A stretch of DNA of 64,000 bases from Janthinobacterium sp. PC23-8 (GTDB lineage Bacteria > Pseudomonadota > Gammaproteobacteria > Burkholderiales > Burkholderiaceae_D). A model generated the notes under the pieces. It made no database searches. It was not told the DNA's origin and saw only the letters and a list, made by a program, of their open reading frames with translations. The stretch's first letter is position 1; every line of letters starts with the position of its first letter. This document shows positions 26,284 through 34,873 of this stretch, piece by piece. The DNA lies in the NCBI RefSeq assembly GCF_002250505.1, contig NZ_NJGY01000002.1, positions 99,878-163,877 on the forward strand, read 5' to 3'. The position numbers and the translations under genes were made by a program.

Positions 26284-27114
26284 ATGCGTATCGAGCAGCG
26301 CAACAATATCCGCATCAACGAAGCCGTGTCGCCTGCGGATGGCGCCAACACGGCGACCATCGTCTTCGCGCATGGTTTCGGCTGCGACCAGACCATGTGG
26401 CGCTATCTGGAGCCGATGTTCCGTGACCGCTACCGCACCGTGCTGTTCGACCTGGTCGGCTGCGGCAACTCGGATTTGTCGGCCTATGATTTCGACAGCT
26501 ACACCAGTCTGCATGCGCACGCCGGCGATCTGCTGCAAGTGATCAAGGCGGTGGGCGATGGCCCGGTGATCTGCATCGGCCACTCGGTCAGTTCCATGAC
26601 GGCCCTGCTGGCCTCGATCGCCGAACCGCAGCGCTTTGCCGCGCAGATCATGCTGGCGCCGTCGCCATGCTATATCGACGACCCTGACAGTAATTACCAT
26701 GGCGGCTTTTCGCGCGCCGATATCGACGACCTGCTCGGCGCCATGGACAGCAATTACCTGGGCTGGGCCGGCACCATGGCGCCGGCCATCATGGGTGCGC
26801 CCGAGCAGCCGGCGCTGGGCCAGGAGCTGGCGCACAGCTTTTGCCGCACCGATCCGACTATCGCCCTGCATTTTGCACGCACCACCTTCTTGTCCGACCA
26901 TAGAGCCGACCTGCCGCGCAACACCACGCCGGCGCTGATCGTGCAATGCGATGACGACTTCATCGCACCGATGCCGGTCGGCGACTACCTGCGCGCCCAT
27001 CTGCCGCATAGCACCTTGCAGGTGATCGAGAACATGGGCCATTGCCCGCACATGAGCGCGCCGCAAGCCTGCCATGCGCCGATCCGCGCCTTTCTCGATG
27101 GCCTCCATCTCTGA
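26284..27114 (+). CDS. RsbQ-like alpha/beta hydrolase
   Basis: A 276-residue cytoplasmic alpha/beta hydrolase. The oxyanion region is FAHGFGCDQTMWR (residues 28-40). The nucleophile is Ser101 in CIGHSVSSM, the acid probably Asp225 in VQCDDDFIAP, and the base His253 in GHCPHMSAP. These motifs match the RsbQ/KAI2/D14 group rather than ordinary esterases. In Bacillus, RsbQ activates the PAS phosphatase RsbP under energy stress, presumably via a small hydrophobic ligand. Here the downstream gene, 14 bases away, is a PAS histidine kinase, so the hydrolase is likely its input partner. The ligand is unknown. Confidence 0.82.
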   Translation: MRIEQRNNIRINEAVSPADGANTATIVFAHGFGCDQTMWRYLEPMFRDRYRTVLFDLVGCGNSDLSAYDFDSYTSLHAHAGDLLQVIKAVGDGPVICIGHSVSSMTALLASIAEPQRFAAQIMLAPSPCYIDDPDSNYHGGFSRADIDDLLGAMDSNYLGWAGTMAPAIMGAPEQPALGQELAHSFCRTDPTIALHFARTTFLSDHRADLPRNTTPALIVQCDDDFIAPMPVGDYLRAHLPHSTLQVIENMGHCPHMSAPQACHAPIRAFLDGLHL

Positions 27115-27128
27115 AGCGACGCCGTACC

Positions 27129-28673
27129 GTGAGCTTCCTGCCTGATGTCGAAACCCTGTTCCAGCACGCCGCCTGCGGCTTGCTGCTGTGCGCCGCCGAT
27201 GGCGTCATTCTCAAGGCCAATTGGACGTTTTGCGGCTGGCTGGGCTACGCCGAGCACGAACTGGTCGGCAAAAAAACGTTGTCGGACCTGCTGACCATCG
27301 GCGGGCGCGTGTTTCACCAGACTCACTGGCGCCCGCTGATGCAGCTGCAGGGCAGCGTGGCCGAGGTGCTGCTCGACGTGCGCCCGAGCCAGGGCGAAAA
27401 AATACCGATGCTGTTCAACGCCGTGCGGCGCAGGCATGGCGAGGCGCAGTACGACGAGATCGCCGTGTTTGTCGCCACCGACCGCCGCAAGTACGAACAG
27501 CATCTGCAACTGGCGCGCAGCGACGCCAGCGCCCTCAATGCGAAGCTGGCACAAGCCGACCGGCGCAAGGACGAATTCCTGGCGACCCTGGCCCATGAGC
27601 TGCGCAATCCGCTCGCGCCCATGCGCAATGTGCTTGAAGTACTGAACCTGGCGCAGCTCGACGATCCGCAACTGGACCGGGCGCGCGAGGTGCTGGGGCG
27701 CCAGCTCAGGCATATGACCCATCTGGTGGACGACCTGATGGAAGTGTCGCGCATCACCCAGGGCCGGCTGGAACTGCGCCGGCAAAGCGTGCAACTGGCG
27801 CCGGTGCTGGACATGGCGCTGCACAGCGTGGCGGCCCTGGCGGCCCAGGCCGGCCACACGGTGCGAGTAGAGCAGCCCCATGACCCCATCTGGCTCGATG
27901 CCGACGCCACGCGGCTGTCGCAGATGATTGCCAACCTGCTCACCAATGCCGTCAAGTACACGCCGGCCAACGGCCATATCTGGCTCACCGTCGCGCGCGG
28001 CGCTGAAGACGTGATCATCACCGTGCGCGATACCGGCATCGGCATCGCGCCCGAACATCTGGCGACGGTGTTCGACATGTTCTCGCAGCTCGAGCCGGCA
28101 CTGTCGCGCGCGCAGGGCGGGTTGGGCATCGGCCTGGCGCTGGTGCGCGGCCTGGCGCAGCTGCATGGCGGCAGCGTCTGTGCCCGCAGCGCAGGCGTGG
28201 GGCAGGGCAGCGAATTCGAATTGCGCCTGCCGTTGCCGGCCACGCCGCCAGTGATCGCCGCGCCGCCGGCCCGGCGCCAGCCGCAGCCCGGCGAGCGCGC
28301 CGGCAAGGTGCTGGTGATCGACGACAATGCCGATGCCGCCGACACCCTGGCGATGGCGCTCGAGATGCTCGGCTATGGCGTCGGCACGGTCTACGATGGT
28401 CCGTCCGGCCTCACCCTGGCCGCCGCCTTCGAACCCGATGTGGTGCTGCTCGATATCGGCCTGCCGCACATGAATGGCTACGAGGTGGCGCGCCAGCTGC
28501 GCGAGCTGCCTTGCGGGCGCGATGCGATTCTGGTGGCGGTGACCGGCTGGGGCCAGGACAAGGATCGCCAGCTGGCATCGGAGGCGGGCTTTGACCTGCA
28601 CCTGACCAAGCCGGTCGACTTCGCCGAGCTCGACACGGTATTGCAAAAGATGCTGGCCGCCAGGCCAGCCTGA
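27129..28673 (+). CDS. PAS hybrid histidine kinase with receiver domain
   Basis: A 514-residue soluble protein. A PAS domain occupies residues 5-125 (NWTFCGWLGYAEHELVGK, VFHQTHWRPLMQLQGSVAEV) and resembles PAS domains found beside RsbQ proteins. The HisKA domain has His156 in LAHELRNPLAPM. The ATPase domain shows NLLTNAVKYTP, DTGIGIAPE and GGLGIGLALV. The C-terminal receiver has VIDDNADAADT with phospho-acceptor Asp442 (VVLLDIGLP). No output domain is fused, so a phosphorelay partner must exist elsewhere. I chose GTG 27129 because it falls right after the hydrolase stop; the open frame extends into the hydrolase gene. The ribosome site is weak, so coupling to the upstream gene is likely. Confidence 0.85.
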   Translation: MSFLPDVETLFQHAACGLLLCAADGVILKANWTFCGWLGYAEHELVGKKTLSDLLTIGGRVFHQTHWRPLMQLQGSVAEVLLDVRPSQGEKIPMLFNAVRRRHGEAQYDEIAVFVATDRRKYEQHLQLARSDASALNAKLAQADRRKDEFLATLAHELRNPLAPMRNVLEVLNLAQLDDPQLDRAREVLGRQLRHMTHLVDDLMEVSRITQGRLELRRQSVQLAPVLDMALHSVAALAAQAGHTVRVEQPHDPIWLDADATRLSQMIANLLTNAVKYTPANGHIWLTVARGAEDVIITVRDTGIGIAPEHLATVFDMFSQLEPALSRAQGGLGIGLALVRGLAQLHGGSVCARSAGVGQGSEFELRLPLPATPPVIAAPPARRQPQPGERAGKVLVIDDNADAADTLAMALEMLGYGVGTVYDGPSGLTLAAAFEPDVVLLDIGLPHMNGYEVARQLRELPCGRDAILVAVTGWGQDKDRQLASEAGFDLHLTKPVDFAELDTVLQKMLAARPA

Positions 28674-28689
28674 ATCACCTTACAACTAT

Positions 28690-29601
28690 ATGTCGCCAGA
28701 TAAAACCGCATTGCAGCAACGCCTGCCGCCCCGTATTGCCATTCCAGTAACTCCAGAAGCAGCGCTCGCCAAAAAGCAGGCGCGCGAACAGAAAGACGCG
28801 CAGGTGCGCGGCGTGGCGTCCATCGCCACCATGCGCGAGGCGATCAGGCGCGCCGCGCGCACCTTGCCGGCAATCACCGAAGTGCCACGCGTAGGGCCAC
28901 AGGATGCCGCCCGTTTTCGCGCGCTGGCCATGCAAGGCCTGCCTTTGCTGATGACTGGCGCGGCGAAACGCTGGCCCTTGTGCCAGCTCACGCCGCACAC
29001 CCTGCGCGAGCGCTACAGCCATTTGCCGGTGCGCGCGCGCGTGGGCGACTATATCAATACCGCGTTCGCGCCCGACCGCGCCATGCAGGACATGTCGATG
29101 GTCGAATACCTGGATCTGGTGGCGCAGGGCGTGCATGATTTGCCACCCTATCTGGGCAACCTGGAACTGCGCGAACTGAACCGCCTGTGCCACTGGCCCG
29201 CGTATTTCGACAAGATCGGCCCGCCGCGCTACTGGCTGGGTCCGGCCGGCACCGTCACGCCGCTGCACTGCGACTACGACGACAATCTGTTCGCGCAAGT
29301 ATGGGGCAGCAAGCGCATCATCTTGTCGCCGCCGCATCACGACGAATTTTTGTATCCGCGCGAAGCGAACGCCATTCTGTTCGGTTCGCCGTTCGACCCG
29401 GAAGCGCCCGACTACGAACGCTTTCCGCTGGCGCGCCAGGCCACCATGATCACATGCATGGTGGAACCGGGCGACATGCTGTACGTGCCGGCCGGCTGGT
29501 ACCACCAGGTGCGCTCGCTGGCGTTTTCGCTGTCGTCGAACCGCTGGGCCAGGGCCGTGCCGTTTGCCTTGCGTGGCGACGCAGCCTGTACGGACTGCTG
29601 A
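28690..29601 (+). CDS. Cupin_8/JmjC-like 2-oxoglutarate oxygenase family protein
   Basis: A 303-residue protein. After a basic, Ala/Arg-rich N-terminus (about 60 residues) comes a JmjC-like cupin. TPLHCDYDDNLFAQVWGSKR provides the HxD iron ligands, and GDMLYVPAGWYHQVRSL the distal His. Bacterial members include protein hydroxylases acting on ribosomal proteins or other targets; the substrate is unknown. The 16-base gap after the kinase gene suggests it is the third gene of that operon. ATG at 28690 has no obvious strong ribosome site. Confidence 0.75.
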   Translation: MSPDKTALQQRLPPRIAIPVTPEAALAKKQAREQKDAQVRGVASIATMREAIRRAARTLPAITEVPRVGPQDAARFRALAMQGLPLLMTGAAKRWPLCQLTPHTLRERYSHLPVRARVGDYINTAFAPDRAMQDMSMVEYLDLVAQGVHDLPPYLGNLELRELNRLCHWPAYFDKIGPPRYWLGPAGTVTPLHCDYDDNLFAQVWGSKRIILSPPHHDEFLYPREANAILFGSPFDPEAPDYERFPLARQATMITCMVEPGDMLYVPAGWYHQVRSLAFSLSSNRWARAVPFALRGDAACTDC

Positions 29602-29787
29602 GGATCCGGTGCACATGACGTTCCGCAGACTTGCCCATGCTCAAACCGTCCATCTGGCCAGCTGCGGCCATCCTGAGCGGGCATGCCTGGGATTTTGGCG
29701 GGGATAGGCCTGTCACGATGAACAGGACCTCAGAAGCCATCGTGGGCTGGATGACCGCCTGCAGCCTGATCCGATCCGCCTGAGCAA

Positions 29788-31005
29788 TTACGCCGGCTGC
29801 ACACCGGCCAGATTGCGGCTGCGGTTTTCCACCATTACCGAGATGCCCAGCACCACGATACCGCCGCAGGCCAGCAGGGCGCCGACCCAGCCGGTCGACT
29901 GCAGGCCCGCGCCCATGGCAATCGCCATGCCGCCGGCCCAGGCGCCGAGGGCGTTGGCGATATTGAAGGCCGAGTGGTTCAGGGCGGCTGCCACGGTCTG
30001 CGCGTCGCCGGCCACGTCCATCAGGCGGGTCTGCACGGCCGGGGCGACGGCGATGCCGGCGCCGATGGCGAACAGGTTGATCGCCGTCAGCCAGACATTG
30101 GTGGTGGTGTAGCTGAAGGCGATCAGGGCCACCACGTTCCATACCAGCACGCCGAAGATGGTCCACAGGCGCGAGCGGTCGGCCAGCCAGCCGCCGACCA
30201 TATTGCCCACCGTCATGCCGATACCGATCACGGCCAGCAGGATCGAGATCACCAGCGGCGACACCTTGGTAATTTCCGTCAGGGTAGGCGTAATAAAGGT
30301 ATAGACGGCAAACATGCCGCCGAAGCCGATCGCCACCATCAGCAGGGTCAGCCACACTTGCAGGCGGCGGAACACGCCCAGTTCACGGCGCGGGCTCGAG
30401 TCGCCTGCCGCCACTGTCGGCACGAATATGCGCATCATCAGCATCGTCAGCAGGCCCAGCGCGGCGACCAGCAAGAAGGCCGGGCGCCAGCCCATGGTCT
30501 GGCCGATGTAGGTGGCCAGCGGCACGCCGAAGATATTGGCCACCGTCAGGCCCATCAGCACGCGGGCGACGGCCTGGCCGCGCCGGTCCGGTTCGGCCAT
30601 GGCGGCGGCGACCAGCGCCGCCACGCCAAAGAAGGCGCCGTGCGGGATGCCGGCGATAAAGCGGGCCACCACCAGCATGCCGTAGTTCGGTGCGATCGCG
30701 CTCAGGAGGTTGCCGCCGGCGAACATCAGCATCAGGCAGATCAACATCAGGCGGCGCGGCATGCGGGCGAGAAAAATCGTGATCAGCGGCGCGCCGACCA
30801 CCACGCCCAGCGCATAGGCGCTGATCATATGGCTCATTTCCGGCAGGGTCGCGCCCAGGTCGTTGGCCACCACGGGCAAAATGCTCATGGAGGCGAATTC
30901 GCCGGTGCCGATCGCCAGGCCGCCGATGGCCAGGGCCAGGTCGGCATAGCCAGCGCCAAAAGGCGCATTAACGCGCGGAATGAATGAGTCTGCGGAAGCG
31001 TGCAT
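29788..31005 (-). CDS. MFS transporter, DHA1/AraJ-like exporter
   Basis: A 405-residue inner-membrane protein with twelve predicted helices. The first helix GLAIGTGEFASMSILPVVA and the loop RMPRRLMLICL are typical of the DHA1 drug/sugar exporter family. MAEPDRRGQAVARVLMGLTVA and GWRPAFLLVAALGLL fit the family motif C region. The substrate cannot be predicted. The 186 bases between its stop and the cupin gene show no further gene. It is divergent from the DUF421 gene across 302 bases. Confidence 0.85.
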   Translation of the reverse strand: MHASADSFIPRVNAPFGAGYADLALAIGGLAIGTGEFASMSILPVVANDLGATLPEMSHMISAYALGVVVGAPLITIFLARMPRRLMLICLMLMFAGGNLLSAIAPNYGMLVVARFIAGIPHGAFFGVAALVAAAMAEPDRRGQAVARVLMGLTVANIFGVPLATYIGQTMGWRPAFLLVAALGLLTMLMMRIFVPTVAAGDSSPRRELGVFRRLQVWLTLLMVAIGFGGMFAVYTFITPTLTEITKVSPLVISILLAVIGIGMTVGNMVGGWLADRSRLWTIFGVLVWNVVALIAFSYTTTNVWLTAINLFAIGAGIAVAPAVQTRLMDVAGDAQTVAAALNHSAFNIANALGAWAGGMAIAMGAGLQSTGWVGALLACGGIVVLGISVMVENRSRNLAGVQPA

Positions 31006-31307
31006 GTTCTAAGGTTCGGTAAGGTGGAGACGGGAGGAGAGACGCGCGCCAGTGTTCAGGCTGCCCATAGCCGTTATTGTATTGGATACCGGCCGGCTCT
31101 GCAGGCGGCAGCGTAAAAATGCTGCGCTGCACACCACAGCTGGCAAGGGGGAATACGCCGTTTCGCATGCACAGCAGTATATTGCTGTCGCAATATTGAG
31201 CATTTTATGTCGCCTGGCGTGCTGCGGTGCAAGCCGGCATCAACGGTGCGACGGACCAGGCATGAAAAGGCGTATAAATATGCCAAGCTTGTTTGGGGAG
31301 GCTGGCC
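31006..31307. other. Divergent intergenic region between MFS and DUF421 genes
   Basis: 302 bases without a convincing gene. It must hold the promoters of both flanking genes. The only clear element is the palindrome at 31179-31196. Open frames crossing it have no ribosome site and no recognisable protein. Confidence 0.6.
31179..31196. promoter_or_regulatory. Palindrome ATATTGC-N4-GCAATAT, candidate operator
   Basis: Perfect 7-base arms (31179-31185 and 31190-31196) around TGTC, in the gap between the exporter and the DUF421 gene. The size and symmetry suit a TetR or MarR dimer, but no such regulator gene is adjacent. The half-sites share TTGC/GCAA with the receptor operators at 26.1 kb in a different arrangement. 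Confidence 0.4.
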
Positions 31308-31655
31308 ATGTTCGAACTCGATGTACCCTGGTGGGAGTTGGTGTCGCGCGCCGCGCTCGTGTATATCGCGCTGCTGCTGATGATGCGCATGACGGGCAAG
31401 CGGACGGTGGGGCAATTTACGCCGTTCGACCTGCTGGTGGTAATGCTGCTGAGCGAAGCGGTGTCCAATTCGCTGTCCGGTGGCGACGATTTGGTCCCGG
31501 GCGGGCTGCTGCTGGCCTTGACCTTGCTGAGCCTGAACATGCTCATTGCCGTGCTGACGTCGCGCAGTCGCAAGATCGCCGAGCTGATCCCGCTGGTCGA
31601 CATGAAATGCGCGTTCCTGGAAGCGGATGGCAAGATTACCATCCTGCAAAAGTAG
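31308..31655 (+). CDS. DUF421 (YetF-like) membrane protein with internal deletion
   Basis: A 115-residue protein. Three hydrophobic helices (residues 10-90) carry the DUF421 landmark GKRTVGQFTPFDLLVVMLLSE. The C-terminus MKCAFLEADGKITI is the end of the family's soluble domain. Between them, RSRKIAELI (to residue 94) joins directly to PLVDMKC. Full-length relatives of about 150-170 residues have about 45-50 more residues here. The reading frame is kept, so this is an in-frame deletion and the product may be defective. GGGGAGG precedes the ATG at 31308. Confidence 0.75.
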   Translation: MFELDVPWWELVSRAALVYIALLLMMRMTGKRTVGQFTPFDLLVVMLLSEAVSNSLSGGDDLVPGGLLLALTLLSLNMLIAVLTSRSRKIAELIPLVDMKCAFLEADGKITILQK

Positions 31656-31659
31656 CTTG

Positions 31660-32145
31660 TCAGATCGTCGTGCGGTGCCGCAGATACAGCGGCATCCACC
31701 ACCACATGGCTATGATCAGCACGGCAATGATGGCGCAGGCAACGATGCCGGCCACATGGCCGAACACTTCCGAGATCACCAGATTGGTGCCCAGCGTAAA
31801 GGCGAAGGCCAGCGCCATGGCGCCGGCCATCATGATGCGGTCGGCCACGCGCTTGAAACGCTCGCGGTCGTTCAGGGGCCGCATGACGCGGTGCTGGATG
31901 GCGGGCGCGCTCAGCAGCACCAGGCTGGTCATCGACAGAAAGAAAGTCGCCAGGAAAACGATCTTTTCTGCCTGCACGATTTTCGCAAAGCCGCCGTTGA
32001 ACGGCAGGATGATCAGAAAGGCCGTCAGCATCTGCGCGCCCGGCAGCAGGATGCGCAGTTCGCTGAGCAGGTCGGACAGGTCGCCGCTGTCGCTGGCGTC
32101 CTGTTGCTCCTTCTGATCGCGCTCGGGATTGATATTATTTACCAT
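31660..32145 (-). CDS. DUF6328 four-helix membrane protein
   Basis: A 161-residue protein. An acidic, Gln-rich start (about 30 residues) precedes ELRILLPGAQMLTAFLIILP and three more hydrophobic helices. The loop QHRVMRPLNDRERFKR is typical of the DUF6328 family, whose function is unknown. ATG 32145 lacks a good ribosome site but is the only start that excludes residues antisense to the neighbouring gene. It converges with the DUF421 gene, four bases between stops. Confidence 0.72.
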   Translation of the reverse strand: MVNNINPERDQKEQQDASDSGDLSDLLSELRILLPGAQMLTAFLIILPFNGGFAKIVQAEKIVFLATFFLSMTSLVLLSAPAIQHRVMRPLNDRERFKRVADRIMMAGAMALAFAFTLGTNLVISEVFGHVAGIVACAIIAVLIIAMWWWMPLYLRHRTTI

Positions 32146-32218
32146 ATTGCAATCATTCAATGCTATAAAACGCCAGTCTGGCGCGGATCGGCGGGCGCGA
32201 CTGTTTGCGCGCGCACGT

Positions 32219-32950
32219 TCAGAACCACTGCCGCCAGCGCTGCGGCGTGCGCAAGGCGTACTCGCGCAGGCGCTGCAAGGGATTCGAGACCATCGCCTGC
32301 CGGCTGTGCGTGCCGTCGTGGCCGCAGTTGCCGCAGTAGTGGCGCCGGTGTGGTTCGACGGCGAACTCGCCCAGGTCAAGGTGCGGATGGCCGCAGCGGC
32401 GGCAGTCGCTGCAGCCCAGGGGTACTGCTTCGCGCAGCGCCCGCACATAGGCCGCAACGGCCGGCGGCGTGATATTGATCTGCAAGATGGACGGGTGAAA
32501 CAGGCCGGGCAGGGAAGCGCAGTCGATCGCCAGCGCCCTCGCGGTGCGCGCCAGCAGGGCGCCGCCAGCGTCGGCCCTGGCCTGCAAATGCAGCAGGCCG
32601 TCCTCGCCCAGGGTGAGGCTGCTTGCGTGATGGCTGGCAGGGTCGAATACTTCCGGATACAGCACATAGCCCATGGCTTCGCCCTGCAGCTTGCACTGCC
32701 GCCGGCCCGTTGCGGCCAGTTGCGCCAGGTCGGCCTTGACGCCCCAGTAGCATTGATGGGCGCGGCACCACTGGCGCGCCGCGCCGTTGCGAAACTTGCC
32801 GGCCTCGACCAGTTGGCATTCGACGGTGGCGTCCGTTCCCGCACCCGCCTGGAAGTGGCCGGTAATGGCTGGCGTGGTGACGGCGATATGGCCAACGGTG
32901 GCCGGCAAGGGCCAGCTGATGCCGGGCAAGGTCAGCGCGGGCATCGCCAT
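32219..32950 (-). CDS. Hypothetical protein with C-terminal zinc-ribbon-like cysteines
   Basis: A 243-residue protein of unrecognised family. The N-terminal 180 residues look beta-rich. Residues near 185-220 carry CSDCRRCGHPHLD and HYCGNCGHDGTHS, two Cys/His clusters that could bind one or two zinc ions. The ATG at 32950 overlaps the stop of a 23-codon frame with a strong ribosome site (see next entry), so translation is probably coupled. A longer start at 33028 would have its ribosome site touching the ATG and is unlikely. Nothing in the surroundings indicates a role. Confidence 0.6.
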   Translation of the reverse strand: MAMPALTLPGISWPLPATVGHIAVTTPAITGHFQAGAGTDATVECQLVEAGKFRNGAARQWCRAHQCYWGVKADLAQLAATGRRQCKLQGEAMGYVLYPEVFDPASHHASSLTLGEDGLLHLQARADAGGALLARTARALAIDCASLPGLFHPSILQINITPPAVAAYVRALREAVPLGCSDCRRCGHPHLDLGEFAVEPHRRHYCGNCGHDGTHSRQAMVSNPLQRLREYALRTPQRWRQWF

Positions 32951-33021
32951 CAGCGGCGCTCCCTGGGCGCAATCGAGCCGTCCCGGCGCTGCAAGACAAA
33001 GTCGGCGATGGTAGTAGCCAT
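32950..33021 (-). CDS. 23-residue leader-like frame upstream of the zinc-ribbon-like gene
   Basis: The minus strand has GGAGG seven bases before an ATG at 33021. The frame encodes a short peptide starting MATTIADFVLQRR and ending in REREER-like basic residues (APRERR). Its TGA overlaps the ATG of the next gene (TGATG). Either it is a small coupled peptide or the N-terminus of the downstream protein was separated by a frameshift. No attenuator hairpin was seen. Confidence 0.35.
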   Translation of the reverse strand: MATTIADFVLQRRDGSIAPRERR

Positions 33022-33176
33022 GGCGCATCCTCCGGGGAGCAGGGTAAAAAAACCATCATAGTAGGTTCTCAAGCGGCATGGCGCACGGGCAGGCAGAACG
33101 GCGCCGCCAGACACAGTACAATCATGCGTGGCAGGGGCGTTCCCTGCCTGCACACTGGACAGACAAAGGGGAAAAC

Positions 33177-33596
33177 ATGGGATTGTTCGATCAACTGGCA
33201 GGACAGGCCATCGATATGCTGGGCAGCCAGGGCGCCAGAGCGGGCGGCCAGTCTGACTTGCTGGCCAGCGTGATGGACCTGATTAACCAGCATGGCGGCT
33301 TGCAGGGGCTGCTGCAGAAATTCCAGGAAAGCGGCTTGCAGGAGCAGGTGGCCAGCTGGATCGGCACCGGCGTGAACGCTCAGGTTTCCGGCGAGCAGGT
33401 GCAGGGCGCGCTGGGCGCGGACACCATCGGCCAGATCGCGGCAAAACTGGGCATGGCACCCGAGGCGGCCTCGGGCGGCCTGGCCGCGCTGTTGCCGCAA
33501 CTGATCGATCACCTGACGCCGAACGGGCAGGTGCCGGAAGGCAATGACCTGATGGCGCAGGGGTTGAATTTACTGAAGGGCAAGTTTTTCGGTTAA
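33177..33596 (+). CDS. YidB-like (DUF937) protein
   Basis: A 139-residue soluble protein. MGLFDQLAGQAIDML opens it. INQHGGLQGLLQKFQESGL and GTGVNAQVSGEQVQGALG are the conserved core of the YidB/DUF937 family. GGLAALLPQLIDHLTPNGQVP closes it. Function unknown; some relatives are abundant in biofilms. AAAGGGG precedes the ATG at 33177. The stop lies five bases from the stop of the lacI-type gene. Confidence 0.85.
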   Translation: MGLFDQLAGQAIDMLGSQGARAGGQSDLLASVMDLINQHGGLQGLLQKFQESGLQEQVASWIGTGVNAQVSGEQVQGALGADTIGQIAAKLGMAPEAASGGLAALLPQLIDHLTPNGQVPEGNDLMAQGLNLLKGKFFG

Positions 33597-33600
33597 GCCA

Positions 33601-34704
33601 TCAAGCCGCCGCGCGCATGGCCTGGCGCTGGCCCGGGTAGCCGGGCGCGCCCGTCAAGCGCGCCGTGCTGCCTTCGATCAGGCACGATACATAGCGCCGC
33701 CGTTCGGCCGCGCCGGGCCGGCCTTCCATCAGGGTAACGAGCATGGCGACGGCGTCGGCCGCCATTTTTTGCGTCGGCTGGCGCAAGGTGGTCACGTCGT
33801 AGCTGAGCCAGCCCGAGGCGTCGAGCGCGTCGAAGCCTGCCACCGACATGTTCAACGGCACTTGTATGCCCAGCAGGTGGCGCGCCGTGTCGAGGCAGCC
33901 GATGGCCATGATGTCGTTGCCGCAGATAACCGCGTCCGGCACCCGGCCCAGGCGGTCGATAATCTTGCGCAGGCCCTGGCCGCCGCTGGCGTAGTCATAA
34001 TTACCGCTGACCACCACCGGCGCCGGCAAGCCCAGCTCCAGCAAACGCTCGACCATGCCCGACTTGCGTTCCTGCGCCGTCGTCGAGTCGCCGGGGCCGT
34101 CGATCATGGCGAACTGGCGGTGGCCGGCCTCGGCCAGGCGCGACACGAGCAGGCGGGCCGCTTCGGCCTGGTCGCACAGCACCGCGTGCACGTCATGGCC
34201 GCGCGGGCAGCGGTTGTACAGCACCAGCGGCACCTCGCGGCGGGCAAATTCGGCCAGTTGCTCGTCAGACAGCCAGGCCGCGACGATGGCGCCGTCGACC
34301 TGGTATTGCCAGACGTCGCACAGCACCTTGCCGACATCGGTCTCGCGTTCCAGTGTAAACAGCAGCAAACGTTTGCCCTGGCGCGCGATCTGCTCGCTGA
34401 GCTCGGACAGCTCCTGCGGATAATACCGGTTGGCCAGGTTGGACACGATCACCGCCACCAAGTTGGAGCGGCGCGTCGACAGGCTGCGCGCGGCCGCGTT
34501 GGGAATGTAGTCGAGCGCGGCGGCGGCCCGCATCACCTTGGCCTGGGTGGCGGGCGAAACGCTGGCGCCCGGCTGGAAGCTGCGCGACACGGCCGACTGC
34601 GACACGCCGGCCAGCAGCGCCACATCATAGGAGGTGACGCGGCGCGCGCCGCCATTCACTGTGCCACTGAAGGCGCGGCTGTCAATGATCGTCTTTTTTC
34701 GCAT
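33601..34704 (-). CDS. LacI-family transcriptional regulator
   Basis: A 367-residue regulator. The HTH is at residues 22-66 (TSYDVALLAGVSQSAVSRSF), followed by the hinge LDYIPNAAARSLSTRRSN. The periplasmic-binding-protein-like effector domain spans residues 80-345. DNA contacts and dimer motifs look intact. No sugar transport or catabolic genes are next to it, so the target is unknown. ATG 34704 was preferred over an upstream frame of 67 basic residues that has no family match. Confidence 0.85.
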   Translation of the reverse strand: MRKKTIIDSRAFSGTVNGGARRVTSYDVALLAGVSQSAVSRSFQPGASVSPATQAKVMRAAAALDYIPNAAARSLSTRRSNLVAVIVSNLANRYYPQELSELSEQIARQGKRLLLFTLERETDVGKVLCDVWQYQVDGAIVAAWLSDEQLAEFARREVPLVLYNRCPRGHDVHAVLCDQAEAARLLVSRLAEAGHRQFAMIDGPGDSTTAQERKSGMVERLLELGLPAPVVVSGNYDYASGGQGLRKIIDRLGRVPDAVICGNDIMAIGCLDTARHLLGIQVPLNMSVAGFDALDASGWLSYDVTTLRQPTQKMAADAVAMLVTLMEGRPGAAERRRYVSCLIEGSTARLTGAPGYPGQRQAMRAAA

Positions 34705-34873
34705 GGTATCCTGGCTCGCCACCTGTCTCGGGGTAGTCTTGCGGTCCTGGCCGCCACGTGACGGAGCGGCCAGGTCGGACGACGAGCATAGCGCAGAAGA
34801 TTGTTTATTGGCAAGACTGATTCTTGTGAATGTGGCAAACATGTTGCGGGCAACGTGCCGGCGCCGCCGGCGT

